Assembly (NCBI GenBank): GCA_023227945.1
Contig: JALOCC010000002.1
Span: 23,822-87,821, forward strand
Origin: Candidatus Omnitrophota bacterium
Lineage (GTDB): Bacteria; Omnitrophota; Gorgyraeia; Duberdicusellales; 4484-171
DNA: 64,000 nt
Reading direction: 5' to 3'
The notes beneath the pieces are model-generated. The model was not told the DNA's origin. It did no database searches and saw only the letters and a program-made list of their open reading frames with translations. The number at the start of each line of letters is the position of its first letter. Positions within the stretch are counted from its first letter, which is position 1. This document shows, piece by piece, positions 7,539 to 15,135 of this stretch. Position numbers and translations under genes: made by a program.

Positions 7539-8396
7539 TTAATAACTGAATTCCACAACTTCGTTAGTTTCGCGGGTTGTTTGCGCTGAAGGTATAATAT
7601 CCCTGCGCGAACGGCCGCCGCCTGCCAGAGACATATGTAATGTTTGGGTGCTTTCTCTTTTGGCTATGCCAAAAGGAACGTCTTCGGAAATCCATATCCG
7701 CTCAGAAGTATTAATTATGAGCAACGTGGAAGGTATTGTTTTAGTAGCAGGCATTGTCTGCCGGGTAAGGCTATGAATTTGATAGACCTTACATAAAATA
7801 TCCTTATCCGCAATCTTTAAAACCTCATCTGATACAAATTTAAAATCTGTGATTTTTCTTTCTACCCGCATTCCTCTTGCATGGTCTCCTGCTTCTTTAT
7901 TCCTTTCTCTCTCCTGTGAGCGGGTAACCGGGATTAAGGCAATTCCGATGCCGCCGGCTCCAAGAGCATTTATAAAAGTTGCTGGCATGCCTGACATTGA
8001 CGGGTCTTTAAAATCTGCCAGCGGTTGTATATTTTCATACGGCGAAACTACCTTGCGTAACGATGCTGAATCCTCTGAAAATGTATAAGTTCTTCCTTCC
8101 GTTACAGAATCAATAACATAAATCTTGCCATTATCTGCGGCTTTTACATCCTTCACTGTTTTTACCGTAAAATAAGTTCTGCCTAAACCATCCTGTATGT
8201 GTTTTATTTTTACATTGCTTCCTTTAGAAAGGCGGGAAATATTGATATCAGGAATATCAGAAGCAGATAAAGCTTTGGCTTGTTCGAAACGCAACACATC
8301 AACATTAGTATTTGCGCTATCATTCGAAGTAGCTTGAGGCGTTGTAGCTGCGCAACCGGAAAATAAAAGTATTGCGAAAAAATAAAATCGCATCAA
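7539..8396 (-). CDS. Predicted lipoprotein, 285 aa
   Basis: The N-terminus is a lipoprotein signal: MMRFYFFAILLFSGC with C15 in a good lipobox (LFSG-C). After a low-complexity linker (TTPQATSNDSANTN) comes a region of about 250 residues that I cannot place in a family. It includes a glycine-rich membrane-like patch GALGAGGIGIALIPV. Expected in the outer or inner membrane on the periplasmic side. No operon partner is evident. Confidence 0.7.
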   Translation of the reverse strand: MMRFYFFAILLFSGCAATTPQATSNDSANTNVDVLRFEQAKALSASDIPDINISRLSKGSNVKIKHIQDGLGRTYFTVKTVKDVKAADNGKIYVIDSVTEGRTYTFSEDSASLRKVVSPYENIQPLADFKDPSMSGMPATFINALGAGGIGIALIPVTRSQERERNKEAGDHARGMRVERKITDFKFVSDEVLKIADKDILCKVYQIHSLTRQTMPATKTIPSTLLIINTSERIWISEDVPFGIAKRESTQTLHMSLAGGGRSRRDIIPSAQTTRETNEVVEFSY

Positions 8397-8440
8397 TTTA
8401 TTTTACCAATACTGTATATAATGACAAGAAAAACATTTTT

Positions 8441-8467
8441 CCCTACCTACGCGGTGGGATTTAGGTT
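8441..8467. repeat. Palindromic repeat R2, copy 2 (overlaps a CDS end)
   Basis: CTACCTACGCGGTGGGATTTAG. It forms the last codons and the stop of the 149-aa gene 8447-8896, whose C-terminus NLNPTA is therefore repeat-encoded. Confidence 0.65.
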
Positions 8468-8896
8468 TTTTAATCTTTGCCCTGCCTCTTCATGCGTCCA
8501 GCCACGTAAACCGGTTTCGGCTTCTATTATATTGACAATTTTATTGTAAATAATTTCCGAAAATCTTTGCGCGTCATCAGTTGCAACTCGTGAAAAAAAT
8601 CCCAATAAACTTTTCTCAATAACAACGCCGGCTATAAACGTGTTAATGTCTTTTTCCCGCGCGAAAAAATTAATTCTAATAGAAATTTTCTTATCGAATT
8701 GTATAAAAATATCTGATGCCACAATTTTAGGATCATTATCCCCTTTTAACTGAATTTTATATTTGTTTAAATATTCCTGCGAAATGAGTGTATAAATTTT
8801 TTGGACAAGAGATTGGACAAAAGGAACCAAACATTTGGCGTCGTTGCCTTTGACGGGAAACACTATTCTTCTTTGTTCAATCATATCTTTGCTCAT
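8447..8896 (-). CDS. Hypothetical protein, 149 aa
   Basis: No recognised family. It is an alpha/beta-rich soluble protein with no signal peptide. The ATG at 8896 (MSKDMIEQRRIVFPV) is preferred over a TTG two codons upstream. The final residues NLNPTA are encoded by repeat R2, so the original C-terminus may have been replaced when the repeat arrived. Flanking repeats on both sides suggest a fluid region. Confidence 0.6.
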   Translation of the reverse strand: MSKDMIEQRRIVFPVKGNDAKCLVPFVQSLVQKIYTLISQEYLNKYKIQLKGDNDPKIVASDIFIQFDKKISIRINFFAREKDINTFIAGVVIEKSLLGFFSRVATDDAQRFSEIIYNKIVNIIEAETGLRGWTHEEAGQRLKNLNPTA

Positions 8897-8920
8897 CTTC
8901 AATAATCAGTAATATCAACC

Positions 8921-9132
8921 TAAAGCCCACCTACGCGGTAGGATTTAGGTTAACTAAAAACCGGCGGTTGTGAAATCTAATGAGCACATCATTTTTCCAA
9001 GCCAATAGTGGCGCAGGAAAAATGATAGTGCGAATTAACCCTGAGCGAGCGAAGCGAGTCGAAGGGTCTCTCCCTGCTAAGGGTGAGGCCTGACCCGATT
9101 AGTTTCTAATCTTGAGGTCTGACCCCATTATC
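8921..9132. repeat. Repeat cluster: R2 copy 3, R3 copy 3 and GGGGTCAGACCTC motifs
   Basis: In order: CCCACCTACGCGGTAGG (R2), ATTTTTCCAAGCCAATAGTGG plus GAAAAATGATAGTGCGAATT (R3), and a GAGCGAGCGAAGCGAGTCGAA block. These are followed by two direct copies of GAGGYCTGACCCSATTA (9084-9102, 9112-9130) around a short inverted repeat. This repeat cluster follows the 3' end of the HEPN gene. Confidence 0.65.
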
Positions 9133-9137
9133 ACTGG

Positions 9138-10469
9138 TTATTTAAACTTTTCTAATTTTTCATTTAAAATTTGTAGTATCGACTGTGGCCACTCTCCCTT
9201 AAATCCTTCGAAATAAGATTTAACTAGTTTTAAATTTACTTCATTTTCTAATTGAGATATAAGGTCAAAATAGTCTTTAGCATTAAGCTGTTTTATTTGG
9301 GTAATAAGACTAAATAAGGTCCTTGTGGTAATATCTTGTAAATTAAGATAGTCTGATTTAGTGGTTTGTCCAATGGCAGATCCATGTACAATTCTGGAAC
9401 GTAACTCATAAAACCACATCAAACGAAAAGGATCAGGAAAATTACCTTCTGTCAGATGATTCAGAATTACCATACGATAGGCAATTACCTCCCCCTTCCT
9501 CTTGTCACTCCGACTGGTTAATAAACTTTCTAGCGCTGTACATAAATGAATCATTTTATGGTCAAAAGCTTCTTCTTCGATGGCAGAACCCAACCAATAG
9601 ATTGCCCTTTGCACCCTAGATTGAAAATTAGGATTAAGATAACTAATTACCTTAAAATGATCATTAGCTTTCGTGATAGAAGCCAATAAAGAATCTCCGA
9701 TGCTAATACCAAATGGTGATCGTTTTCTTTTCCAACTCCAAGCCCATTTATTTATTTCTTTACCCCTAATAAGAGCGAAGTCAGAAACATCAAAAAGCAG
9801 ATTTTCGTCATGAATTTCAATTAATTCATTAAAATACACTTGTAATACCTTTAATGCAAACTCAGCCTTTTCTCTAGCTCTTTCAACAACAAAACCACTA
9901 TTATTGCCCTGCATAGCAATAATAACTACTGCGTTCTTAATAAACTTTTTAAAAAGTAACTCCTTTAACTTTCCTCCGATTTTAAGTTCCATTCTTTCCA
10001 AATCTTCTTTAGTCAACTTGTTTAGAGCCACATCCCATATTTGCAGTGGATATTTTTTAATCGAAAGGTTCGATACTCCGAATATAACTTCGTAGTCTTT
10101 TAGCGGTTTACAAATTTGCTGAATAAATTTTTCTATTCGCCTCTTCAGGCTTTCTGAATTTCTATATACTTCTTTGTTTAAATAAACATCGCAAAGTAGA
10201 TACCATAACGCATCGCCTAATTCTCTATCTTTCAAATATTCGGTAGAAATATCTTGTCTTAAATTACGTTGAATTTTCTCAAAACCCTTGAACTCATCAC
10301 CTTCAAGAGTAAAAAAAATCTTTCCTGACTTTTTTAGCTCTGGCGTCAGTAATTTTTCATCAATCCGCCTTTGCATAAAACCACCAGACAGGAAAGACTT
10401 TTTGCTGTCCTTTTGCTGTGGGATAAGGATTGTTTTTAAAAACTTTCTTAATGCGCTTTGATGTTCCAT
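9138..10469 (-). CDS. HEPN-domain protein (Apea-like), putative ribonuclease
   Basis: 443 aa. The C-terminal third resembles the Apea-like HEPN domain: a helix with LCTALESLLTSRSDKRKGEV (309-328), then FYELRSRIVHGS with R357-x4-H362, the catalytic Rx4-6H motif of HEPN RNases. The N-terminal 290 residues are helical and not recognised. HEPN proteins of this kind act as RNA-cutting effectors in toxin-antitoxin, abortive-infection and CRISPR-associated systems. It lies 221 bp downstream of the retron operon, separated from it by a terminator, so it is a neighbour and not part of the same transcript. Confidence 0.7.
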   Translation of the reverse strand: MEHQSALRKFLKTILIPQQKDSKKSFLSGGFMQRRIDEKLLTPELKKSGKIFFTLEGDEFKGFEKIQRNLRQDISTEYLKDRELGDALWYLLCDVYLNKEVYRNSESLKRRIEKFIQQICKPLKDYEVIFGVSNLSIKKYPLQIWDVALNKLTKEDLERMELKIGGKLKELLFKKFIKNAVVIIAMQGNNSGFVVERAREKAEFALKVLQVYFNELIEIHDENLLFDVSDFALIRGKEINKWAWSWKRKRSPFGISIGDSLLASITKANDHFKVISYLNPNFQSRVQRAIYWLGSAIEEEAFDHKMIHLCTALESLLTSRSDKRKGEVIAYRMVILNHLTEGNFPDPFRLMWFYELRSRIVHGSAIGQTTKSDYLNLQDITTRTLFSLITQIKQLNAKDYFDLISQLENEVNLKLVKSYFEGFKGEWPQSILQILNEKLEKFK

Positions 10470-10550
10470 TGATTTATTCTTTATAAAATTACTTCTATTG
10501 TACCCATTTCGGTATTACAGGAATACAATAATTAATTTTGGTTTAATTAA

Positions 10551-10574
10551 AAAGCGTCGGTTTCCCGACGCTTT
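10551..10574 (-). terminator. Intrinsic terminator of the retron operon
   Basis: AAAGCGTCGG paired with CCGACGCTTT around GAAA on the minus strand, followed by TTAATT. It lies 117 bp beyond the DUF4917 stop and upstream of the HEPN gene. Confidence 0.75.
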
Positions 10575-10606
10575 GATGTTAACTCCAAATTGTATGTTTC
10601 CCTACG

Positions 10607-10682
10607 CCCCGGAACTTGCGGGTATTTTACTGTGGAAAAATGGTGCGGTCAAATAATTAAGTATTGTGTCCCTGAAATTACC
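10607..10682. repeat. Interspersed repeat R1, copy 3
   Basis: GAACTTGCGGGTATTTTACT, TGGTGCGGTCAAATAATTAA and GTATTGTGTCCCTGAAATTA in order. This is the most intact copy of the unit also seen at 3884-3994 and 7309-7513. Confidence 0.65.
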
Positions 10683-10690
10683 TTTTTAGA

Positions 10691-11764
10691 TTAATCCCAA
10701 ATATGCGCTGAGGCACTATCGAAAAATCCAATATTTAATTCACCTTCGCCTTTAGATTTAAGTTTTTTTGGAATGAGCTCTTCTCTTTTCATTCTTAAGA
10801 AAGATGCTTTCGCAATTATATTTTTGTTATGAGCAGAATTTGAATCTCCATGTATTCCTATCCAAAGATGCGTAAGTTTAAATTTTTCTGAGCAAATTAT
10901 TGCATTAAGTATATGATTATCTTGTTCACTAAGCGAATGTCCAAAAATAAAAAGATGCCCCTGGATATTTTTGAATTTTCTATATGCTTGAGATAAATAG
11001 CTACTACTTTCAATCTTCTTAAGTTTATCAAGAGATTTGCCTTCAGTCACCACTAATGGGTAACTCTTTTTGCTAAAAGCTTCTCTAACGCATTTAATGA
11101 TTGGGATGCCTGTAGTATTCCAAACACGCTTCCAAACATGTCCGTCTTTTGTATAAAGATGCAAGGCGCCGTGTAGAAAAAATAAATATGGCTTCGAGCT
11201 CATGCTCGAATAGGAAAAAGAACAATCGGGATTCGCAGCATCATCTTCTCTTCCGAAGCCATCAGAGAATGGAAACTCTTCGCCCTTACTTTCGTCAATA
11301 TGCAAAGAAGCCCAATATAAAAGCAAATCATAATTCACAGTAAAAGCCGCATCAAAATTTCTTAAAAATTTTATACAACTTTCAAACTTATTTTTAGATA
11401 TCCTGCTAGGATAATCAGGGTGATTATCACTTATTGTCGTTATTAACGCCTCTTTAAGTTCCTTGTAATCTTGAGCCATGTCTCTATTAGTTTTTTTACT
11501 TTTTTTTAAATAGTAATGCTCCGCCAAAAACATTCCTTCATCAAGGTATTTCAATACATCTTCAAAATTGTTACCATATCTTTTTAAAAGCTCATCTAAA
11601 TGTTTAGAGAGCCCGCTATTTTTAGCTTGTTCATATAATGTGCCGTATTCAAAGCCTGGATAACAAGCTATGCTAAATCCGTTGCCCAAAAACAGCTGTT
11701 TCTTTCCACCAATATTTACAGCTTGCTTTAATGCTTCACTAAAATCTAATAATGTACTATTCAT
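10691..11764 (-). CDS. DUF4917 / SIR2-like protein, second gene of the retron operon
   Basis: 357 aa. The sequence follows the DUF4917 pattern, a SIR2-superfamily relative. LFLGNGFS (24-31) corresponds to the GAGxS nucleotide loop, NYDLLLYW (144-151) to the NxD motif, FLHGALHLY with H198 to the catalytic histidine, and LFIFGHSLSEQD (271-282) is typical of the family. SIR2-like defence proteins cleave or bind NAD+. Whether this one is catalytic is inferred. Its ATG overlaps the stop of the reverse transcriptase gene by one base (TAATG), so the two are translationally coupled. Likely a second effector or accessory protein of the retron. Confidence 0.82.
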   Translation of the reverse strand: MNSTLLDFSEALKQAVNIGGKKQLFLGNGFSIACYPGFEYGTLYEQAKNSGLSKHLDELLKRYGNNFEDVLKYLDEGMFLAEHYYLKKSKKTNRDMAQDYKELKEALITTISDNHPDYPSRISKNKFESCIKFLRNFDAAFTVNYDLLLYWASLHIDESKGEEFPFSDGFGREDDAANPDCSFSYSSMSSKPYLFFLHGALHLYTKDGHVWKRVWNTTGIPIIKCVREAFSKKSYPLVVTEGKSLDKLKKIESSSYLSQAYRKFKNIQGHLFIFGHSLSEQDNHILNAIICSEKFKLTHLWIGIHGDSNSAHNKNIIAKASFLRMKREELIPKKLKSKGEGELNIGFFDSASAHIWD

Positions 11765-13275
11765 TAGCTTTTGTCTTTTAATTTTTTAGATAATTCATCC
11801 ACCATCTGCCCGATTGTCTGCTGTGGAAAGGTTAATGCATGGATATCGGCCAATGGAGGGCTTATTGATATTATATATTCCTTATCGATCTTGTACCAAA
11901 TAGGCAGTATACGTTTTCTGCCATCATTCATTTCTAGAGATACTAAGCCAGACAATTCATGTTGTGGCCAATTCTTTTTGAAAAAAGCTTCCGAAAATAT
12001 AACAATAGCGAACCTTGATCTTGTCAGACCTTCATCTATCTTTCGTCTGATACTATCCCCAACTTTTATCGCAGTTTCATCAAACCAAATGTCAAAACCT
12101 TCTCTAATGAGTTCTTTAGCTAAATTTATTACAAAATTTTTTTTGTCTTCACTAGCATAACTAATGAAAGCGTCGTATCTATTTTGCATTATTTCTCCTT
12201 TTTTATCTAAATATGTGGGGCGCAAAAGATTTTTATATTTATAATTGAAAAAATAATAAATTGGATCATCTTTACCTCTTACCATGCCTAAAAATCCTAT
12301 TTTACCTTTTAGCACTTCAAGAAAAGATGGTAACTGCTTTGCGGGACAGCGGCATTTAGCAAATTTTTGACGAAACTCACGCTCTGCATCTTTTAGTCCA
12401 AATTTTTCCCAAGCATGCAACATTGCTCTTATTTGCCTGACATATTTTCTTTTTACATTGGGGAATTTATTCGTAATAATGCCTGTTACAGATTGCCTGT
12501 GATTGAATTCTTGCAATCTTATTTTACGGTAATTAATTCGAAACCCATTATTTTTTTCGATAATTTCTTTTAAATGGCCCCCCACAACTAGTGTTTTGTT
12601 GCCCGACAATAACGTATATTTTGCTAATTCTATTGGGAATTTAGCTGAAGAAGTGGAAAAAGTAAGGTCATCTGAGTATCGTGTATACCTACACCGGAAA
12701 TTATTAGCCAACCCCTGAAGTTCTGAATCCATCTTACTACAAATCATATTAGAAATAATGGGCGAGGTCGGTGCCCCCTGAGGTAGTTTTTTGTTACAAC
12801 AACAGATTTGCGCTAATGTTTTAGCTACTTCATGATTGCAGTTGTAAGGCCAAGCCATAAACATTCCTTGTATCCGGCCAAAATGTATCGATGGAAAAAA
12901 GTTTTCTAAATCAATATTTAGAACAAACTTTTTATTGCAATGTACTTTTGCATTGGTAACAATATTCCTGCTTGAAACGAAACCATTCACAGATGATTTT
13001 GGTCTATAAATACAAAACAGAACTTGGCTTATTTTCTGCTGAATAATTTTTAATCCATTTATCGGAGCACAAATAACTCTTTGCTCTCCAGATTTTTTCG
13101 GAATTGTAAAATTATAGTATTTTTTGTCTTCAGGCAAGCCGTAAAGATAATATGTTAATTTTGAGGCAGGTATTTCTAAAAGTAATGCTAGATCATCGCA
13201 AGTTTTCAGTAAAAAAAATGATTCCCTTAGCTCTTCTTCCGTTCTATTTAATGATAGGTCGATATTAATTGGCAT
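11764..13275 (-). CDS. Retron reverse transcriptase fused to a C-terminal TIR domain
   Basis: 503 aa. The RT domain (about 20-340) has catalytic D122 (NIDLENFF), LPQGAPTSP (164-172) and YSDD (200-203). It also has the two retron hallmarks: NAxxH (NAKVH, 108-112) and VTG (263-265). Residues 366-500 form a TIR domain (YDAFISYASEDK, IWFDETAIKVGDSIR, then FFKKNWPQHELSG with candidate catalytic E440). TIR domains cleave NAD+ when activated, which causes growth arrest in anti-phage systems. RT-TIR retrons are known. A msr-msd region lies immediately upstream and its a2 repeat runs into the ATG. The operon also carries a DUF4917 gene. Confidence 0.92.
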   Translation of the reverse strand: MPINIDLSLNRTEEELRESFFLLKTCDDLALLLEIPASKLTYYLYGLPEDKKYYNFTIPKKSGEQRVICAPINGLKIIQQKISQVLFCIYRPKSSVNGFVSSRNIVTNAKVHCNKKFVLNIDLENFFPSIHFGRIQGMFMAWPYNCNHEVAKTLAQICCCNKKLPQGAPTSPIISNMICSKMDSELQGLANNFRCRYTRYSDDLTFSTSSAKFPIELAKYTLLSGNKTLVVGGHLKEIIEKNNGFRINYRKIRLQEFNHRQSVTGIITNKFPNVKRKYVRQIRAMLHAWEKFGLKDAEREFRQKFAKCRCPAKQLPSFLEVLKGKIGFLGMVRGKDDPIYYFFNYKYKNLLRPTYLDKKGEIMQNRYDAFISYASEDKKNFVINLAKELIREGFDIWFDETAIKVGDSIRRKIDEGLTRSRFAIVIFSEAFFKKNWPQHELSGLVSLEMNDGRKRILPIWYKIDKEYIISISPPLADIHALTFPQQTIGQMVDELSKKLKDKS

Positions 13276-13421
13276 CTGCAGAGTATTCTACCTTTTGCCG
13301 AAAACTCAGATCATCAGTTTATCATTAACTCAAAATCATTGCAGTAAACATGGCCTAAAGCGAAACTTTGCGTTAACTGTCGCTGGATCAACGACACATT
13401 AAATACCTTTCTGCAGATGCC
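13271..13421 (-). ncRNA. Retron msr-msd non-coding RNA
   Basis: A perfect 12-bp inverted repeat, GGCATCTGCAGA (a1, 13410-13421 read on the minus strand) and its complement (a2, 13271-13282), encloses 151 nt immediately before the RT. Inside are an msr-type hairpin TGTCGTTG-ATC-CAGCGACA (8 bp, one G-U pair) and a longer msd-type stem, GATTTTGAGTT with AACTGATGATC around AATGATA (two mismatches). The a2 repeat overlaps the RT start codon. The branching guanosine could not be assigned. Size, position and a1/a2 pairing are those of retrons. Confidence 0.82.
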
Positions 13422-13483
13422 TATATTTTTAATCTAAAATTATCTAATAGATTTGTTCACCACTCCAAATCGTTTATTGCCTA

Positions 13484-13512
13484 ACTATATTACGATATGA
13501 AATAGTTGTCAA
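13484..13512 (-). promoter_or_regulatory. Candidate promoter of the retron operon
   Basis: TTGACA (13507-13512) and TATAGT (13484-13489) with a 17-bp spacer, reading into the msr-msd region. This would put about 55 nt before a1. A weaker alternative (TTGGAG/GATAAT) lies closer. Confidence 0.6.
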
Positions 13513-13572
13513 TGAAAAACGATAGTGGGTTTTTTGGTTATTAAGTTAACAGGCTTTAGGTTAGACTATCGA

Positions 13573-13761
13573 CTAAATCGCAGGCAAACTACTCTTTCCC
13601 ATTAAGTAGCTATCAACATTATACGCCGCTTGTCTTCCCTCTGCAATCGCCCAAACAATTAGCGATTGGCCTTTATGCATATCTCCGGCGGCGAATACGC
13701 CTTTAGCGTTAGTCATAAAATCCTCGTCTGTTTTGATATTGTCTCTGGATAATCTATTCAA
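13573..13761 (-). pseudogene. C-terminal remnant of glutamate synthase small subunit (gltD)
   Basis: About 55 residues match the very end of GltD-type oxidoreductases: IKTDEDFMTNAKGVFAAGDM, then GQSLIVWAIAEGRQAAYNVD and a YLMG ending. This is the NADPH/FAD-binding GDM segment and the C-terminal helix. No start context or N-terminal 400 residues exist upstream; the sequence becomes unrelated before about 13760. It is a leftover of a lost gltBD locus, distinct from the intact GltD-like gene at 31747-33162. It borders the retron. Confidence 0.8.
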
Positions 13762-13868
13762 GATAGAAAAATACTGTAAACGCTTTCCAAAAAATACGCT
13801 TTTTCTCTTGCATTAATTCTATTCTGCGCAAAAATAAAAGTGAAGGGATTCGCCTCCCTGTTGTTTAA

Positions 13869-13904
13869 TAAAAAAGAGGAGCTTTTTTGGCTCCTCTTTT
13901 TTTT
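13869..13904. terminator. Bidirectional intrinsic terminator
   Basis: AAAAAGAGGAGC and GCTCCTCTTTTT arms around a TTTTTTG loop with a run of T on the plus strand and A on the left side. It closes the PEBP-side transcription unit and separates it from the accessory region. Confidence 0.75.
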
Positions 13905-14053
13905 GTTACGAAGGTTACGCGCCTGCCTACGGCAGTCTGGTTACGTTAATTCTTCCGCCGGAGGCGGAAGAATTAAGTTACGGAGGTTACAATAAAACAC
14001 GCGGTTTAAGGGTAACTTTCGTAACCCTCGTAACATCCGTAACCTTCGTAACC
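13905..14053. repeat. Word-repeat hairpin, GTTACGAAGG family
   Basis: Left arm has GTTACGAAGGTTACG. Right arm has CGTAACCCTCGTAAC, ATCCGTAACCTTCGTAACC. In between are GC-rich mini-palindromes (TTCTTCCGCCGGAGGCGGAA). It ends at the PEBP gene stop. Related copies at 15136-15406, 36829-36925 and 60829-60866. Confidence 0.75.
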
Positions 14054-14565
14054 TATCTTTTATACAACCCTATCATCTCCGCTTGCGCCACGATATGCCC
14101 CTTCATCGCCGCCTCAAGCTCTTGCTTGGTAATGCCTTCTTTTAAATTCAGCATAGTATCCAAAGCATATATTTTGAAGAAATAACGGTGGGTGCCGGAA
14201 GGCGGGCAGGGGCTGACATACTCTTTAGTGCGCGAACTAGTAATGCCTTGCTTACCGGGGGCAGTGTTTTCTGCTATTTTATTTGTAACCGGAATATCAA
14301 AAACTATCCAATGGATGAATGTTCCGGCTGGTGCGTCAGGATCGTCAACAATCAACGCAAGGCTCTTTGCGTTATCAGGAATACTTTCGATATTAAGGCT
14401 GGGGTTTATAGCCTTACCGTCACAGGTAAATTTTTTCGGCAGATATTCATTATTTTTAAAATCCGGGCTGGTTAGCTTCATAGATATTCCTCCTTCTCCA
14501 TTAACTTTCAAAAGGCCTAAGAGTAAAAACGAAAATGTTAAAATAAGGGAAATTTTTCTTATCAT
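14053..14565 (-). CDS. YbhB/YbcL-family (PEBP) protein with signal peptide
   Basis: 170 aa. It is a phosphatidylethanolamine-binding-protein fold with the conserved ligand-site motifs DDPDAPAGTFIHWIVFDIP and PPSGTHRYFFKIYALD. The N-terminus (IRKISLILTFSFLLLGLL) is a signal peptide, so it is probably periplasmic, as for E. coli YbcL. The ATG at 14565 is chosen because GAGG lies 8 nt upstream; in-frame GTG and ATG codons just before it are less well placed. Physiological role of bacterial PEBPs is unsettled. Confidence 0.88.
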   Translation of the reverse strand: MIRKISLILTFSFLLLGLLKVNGEGGISMKLTSPDFKNNEYLPKKFTCDGKAINPSLNIESIPDNAKSLALIVDDPDAPAGTFIHWIVFDIPVTNKIAENTAPGKQGITSSRTKEYVSPCPPSGTHRYFFKIYALDTMLNLKEGITKQELEAAMKGHIVAQAEMIGLYKR

Positions 14566-14592
14566 ACACATCACCTCATATGGTTAAAAACT

Positions 14593-14672
14593 CAAGCGGA
14601 TAGCAGATGGCAGATAGCAGTTATGCAGATAGATTTTATCTGCCATCTGCCAAACTGTCATCTGCCATCTAT
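14593..14672. repeat. Word-repeat hairpin, CAGATGGCAGATAG family
   Basis: Left arm GATAGCAGATGGCAGATAGC; right arm CTGCCATCTGCC and GTCATCTGCCATC. It lies between the ExbD gene and the PEBP gene. Confidence 0.75.
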
Positions 14673-14675
14673 TCA

Positions 14676-15098
14676 TTACCTCTCCGCTTCGACTGCTATA
14701 CCGATATTTTGAACCTGAAGGCCGTTTAAAACATCCAAAACTTTGGCAACATCTTTAAAGGGCGCGGTTTGGTCTGCACGCACGAGAACGCGTAGGCTAG
14801 GATTTTTTGATTTAGTAACCTCTATGCCGTCAATAAGCTCATCCAGAGTTACGGCTTCTTTTTCAAAATAAACTACACCGTTTTTGGCTACGGAAATATT
14901 TATAACACTTGCGTCGTCAACGGGTGTGGCAGTTTTTGCTTTTGGTATGGTAACACCAAGTTTATGCAGGCGGCTTGTGTTAAATGTGTAAAGAAGGCTG
15001 AAAGAAATGAAAAAGAAAATAAACATATTAAGGATGATATCGGTCATTGCAACCGATTCCAGCGCACCCATATATTCACGCCTTCCAGAGATTTTCAC
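14676..15098 (-). CDS. ExbD/TolR-family biopolymer transport protein
   Basis: 140 aa. One N-terminal membrane helix (about 20-42, TDIILNMFIFFFISFSLLY) carries the proton-relay aspartate in the position typical of the family. A periplasmic domain follows, ending LRVLVRADQTAPFKDVAKVLDVL, the standard ExbD/TolR motif. It pairs with the ExbB/MotA-family gene 317 bp upstream to form a proton-driven energiser of an outer-membrane or envelope machine. Start is GTG at 15098 with AGGAG 8 nt upstream. Confidence 0.9.
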   Translation of the reverse strand: MKISGRREYMGALESVAMTDIILNMFIFFFISFSLLYTFNTSRLHKLGVTIPKAKTATPVDDASVINISVAKNGVVYFEKEAVTLDELIDGIEVTKSKNPSLRVLVRADQTAPFKDVAKVLDVLNGLQVQNIGIAVEAER

Positions 15099-15135
15099 TT
15101 AAATTTCTCCTAATTTTATCTACAAGCCTATTAAG

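Noticed and set aside
10691..11764. DUF4917 protein as a true sirtuin deacetylase
   Set aside because: It has SIR2-like loops but no zinc-binding cysteines and a different overall order; only a superfamily link is supported.
11771..12160. 129-residue plus-strand open frame opposite the TIR domain
   Set aside because: Antisense shadow of a well-supported gene; hydrophobic Ser/Ile-rich translation is typical of reverse-strand reading.
13484..13572. tRNA or other structured RNA gene between retron and gltD remnant
   Set aside because: No cloverleaf or T-loop sequence could be found. No tRNA gene was recognised anywhere in the window.
13905..14053. CRISPR-like appearance of the GTTACGAAGG and similar repeats
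   Set aside because: Units are short and degenerate, of unequal spacing, and arranged as an inverted pair with no regular unique spacers or cas genes.
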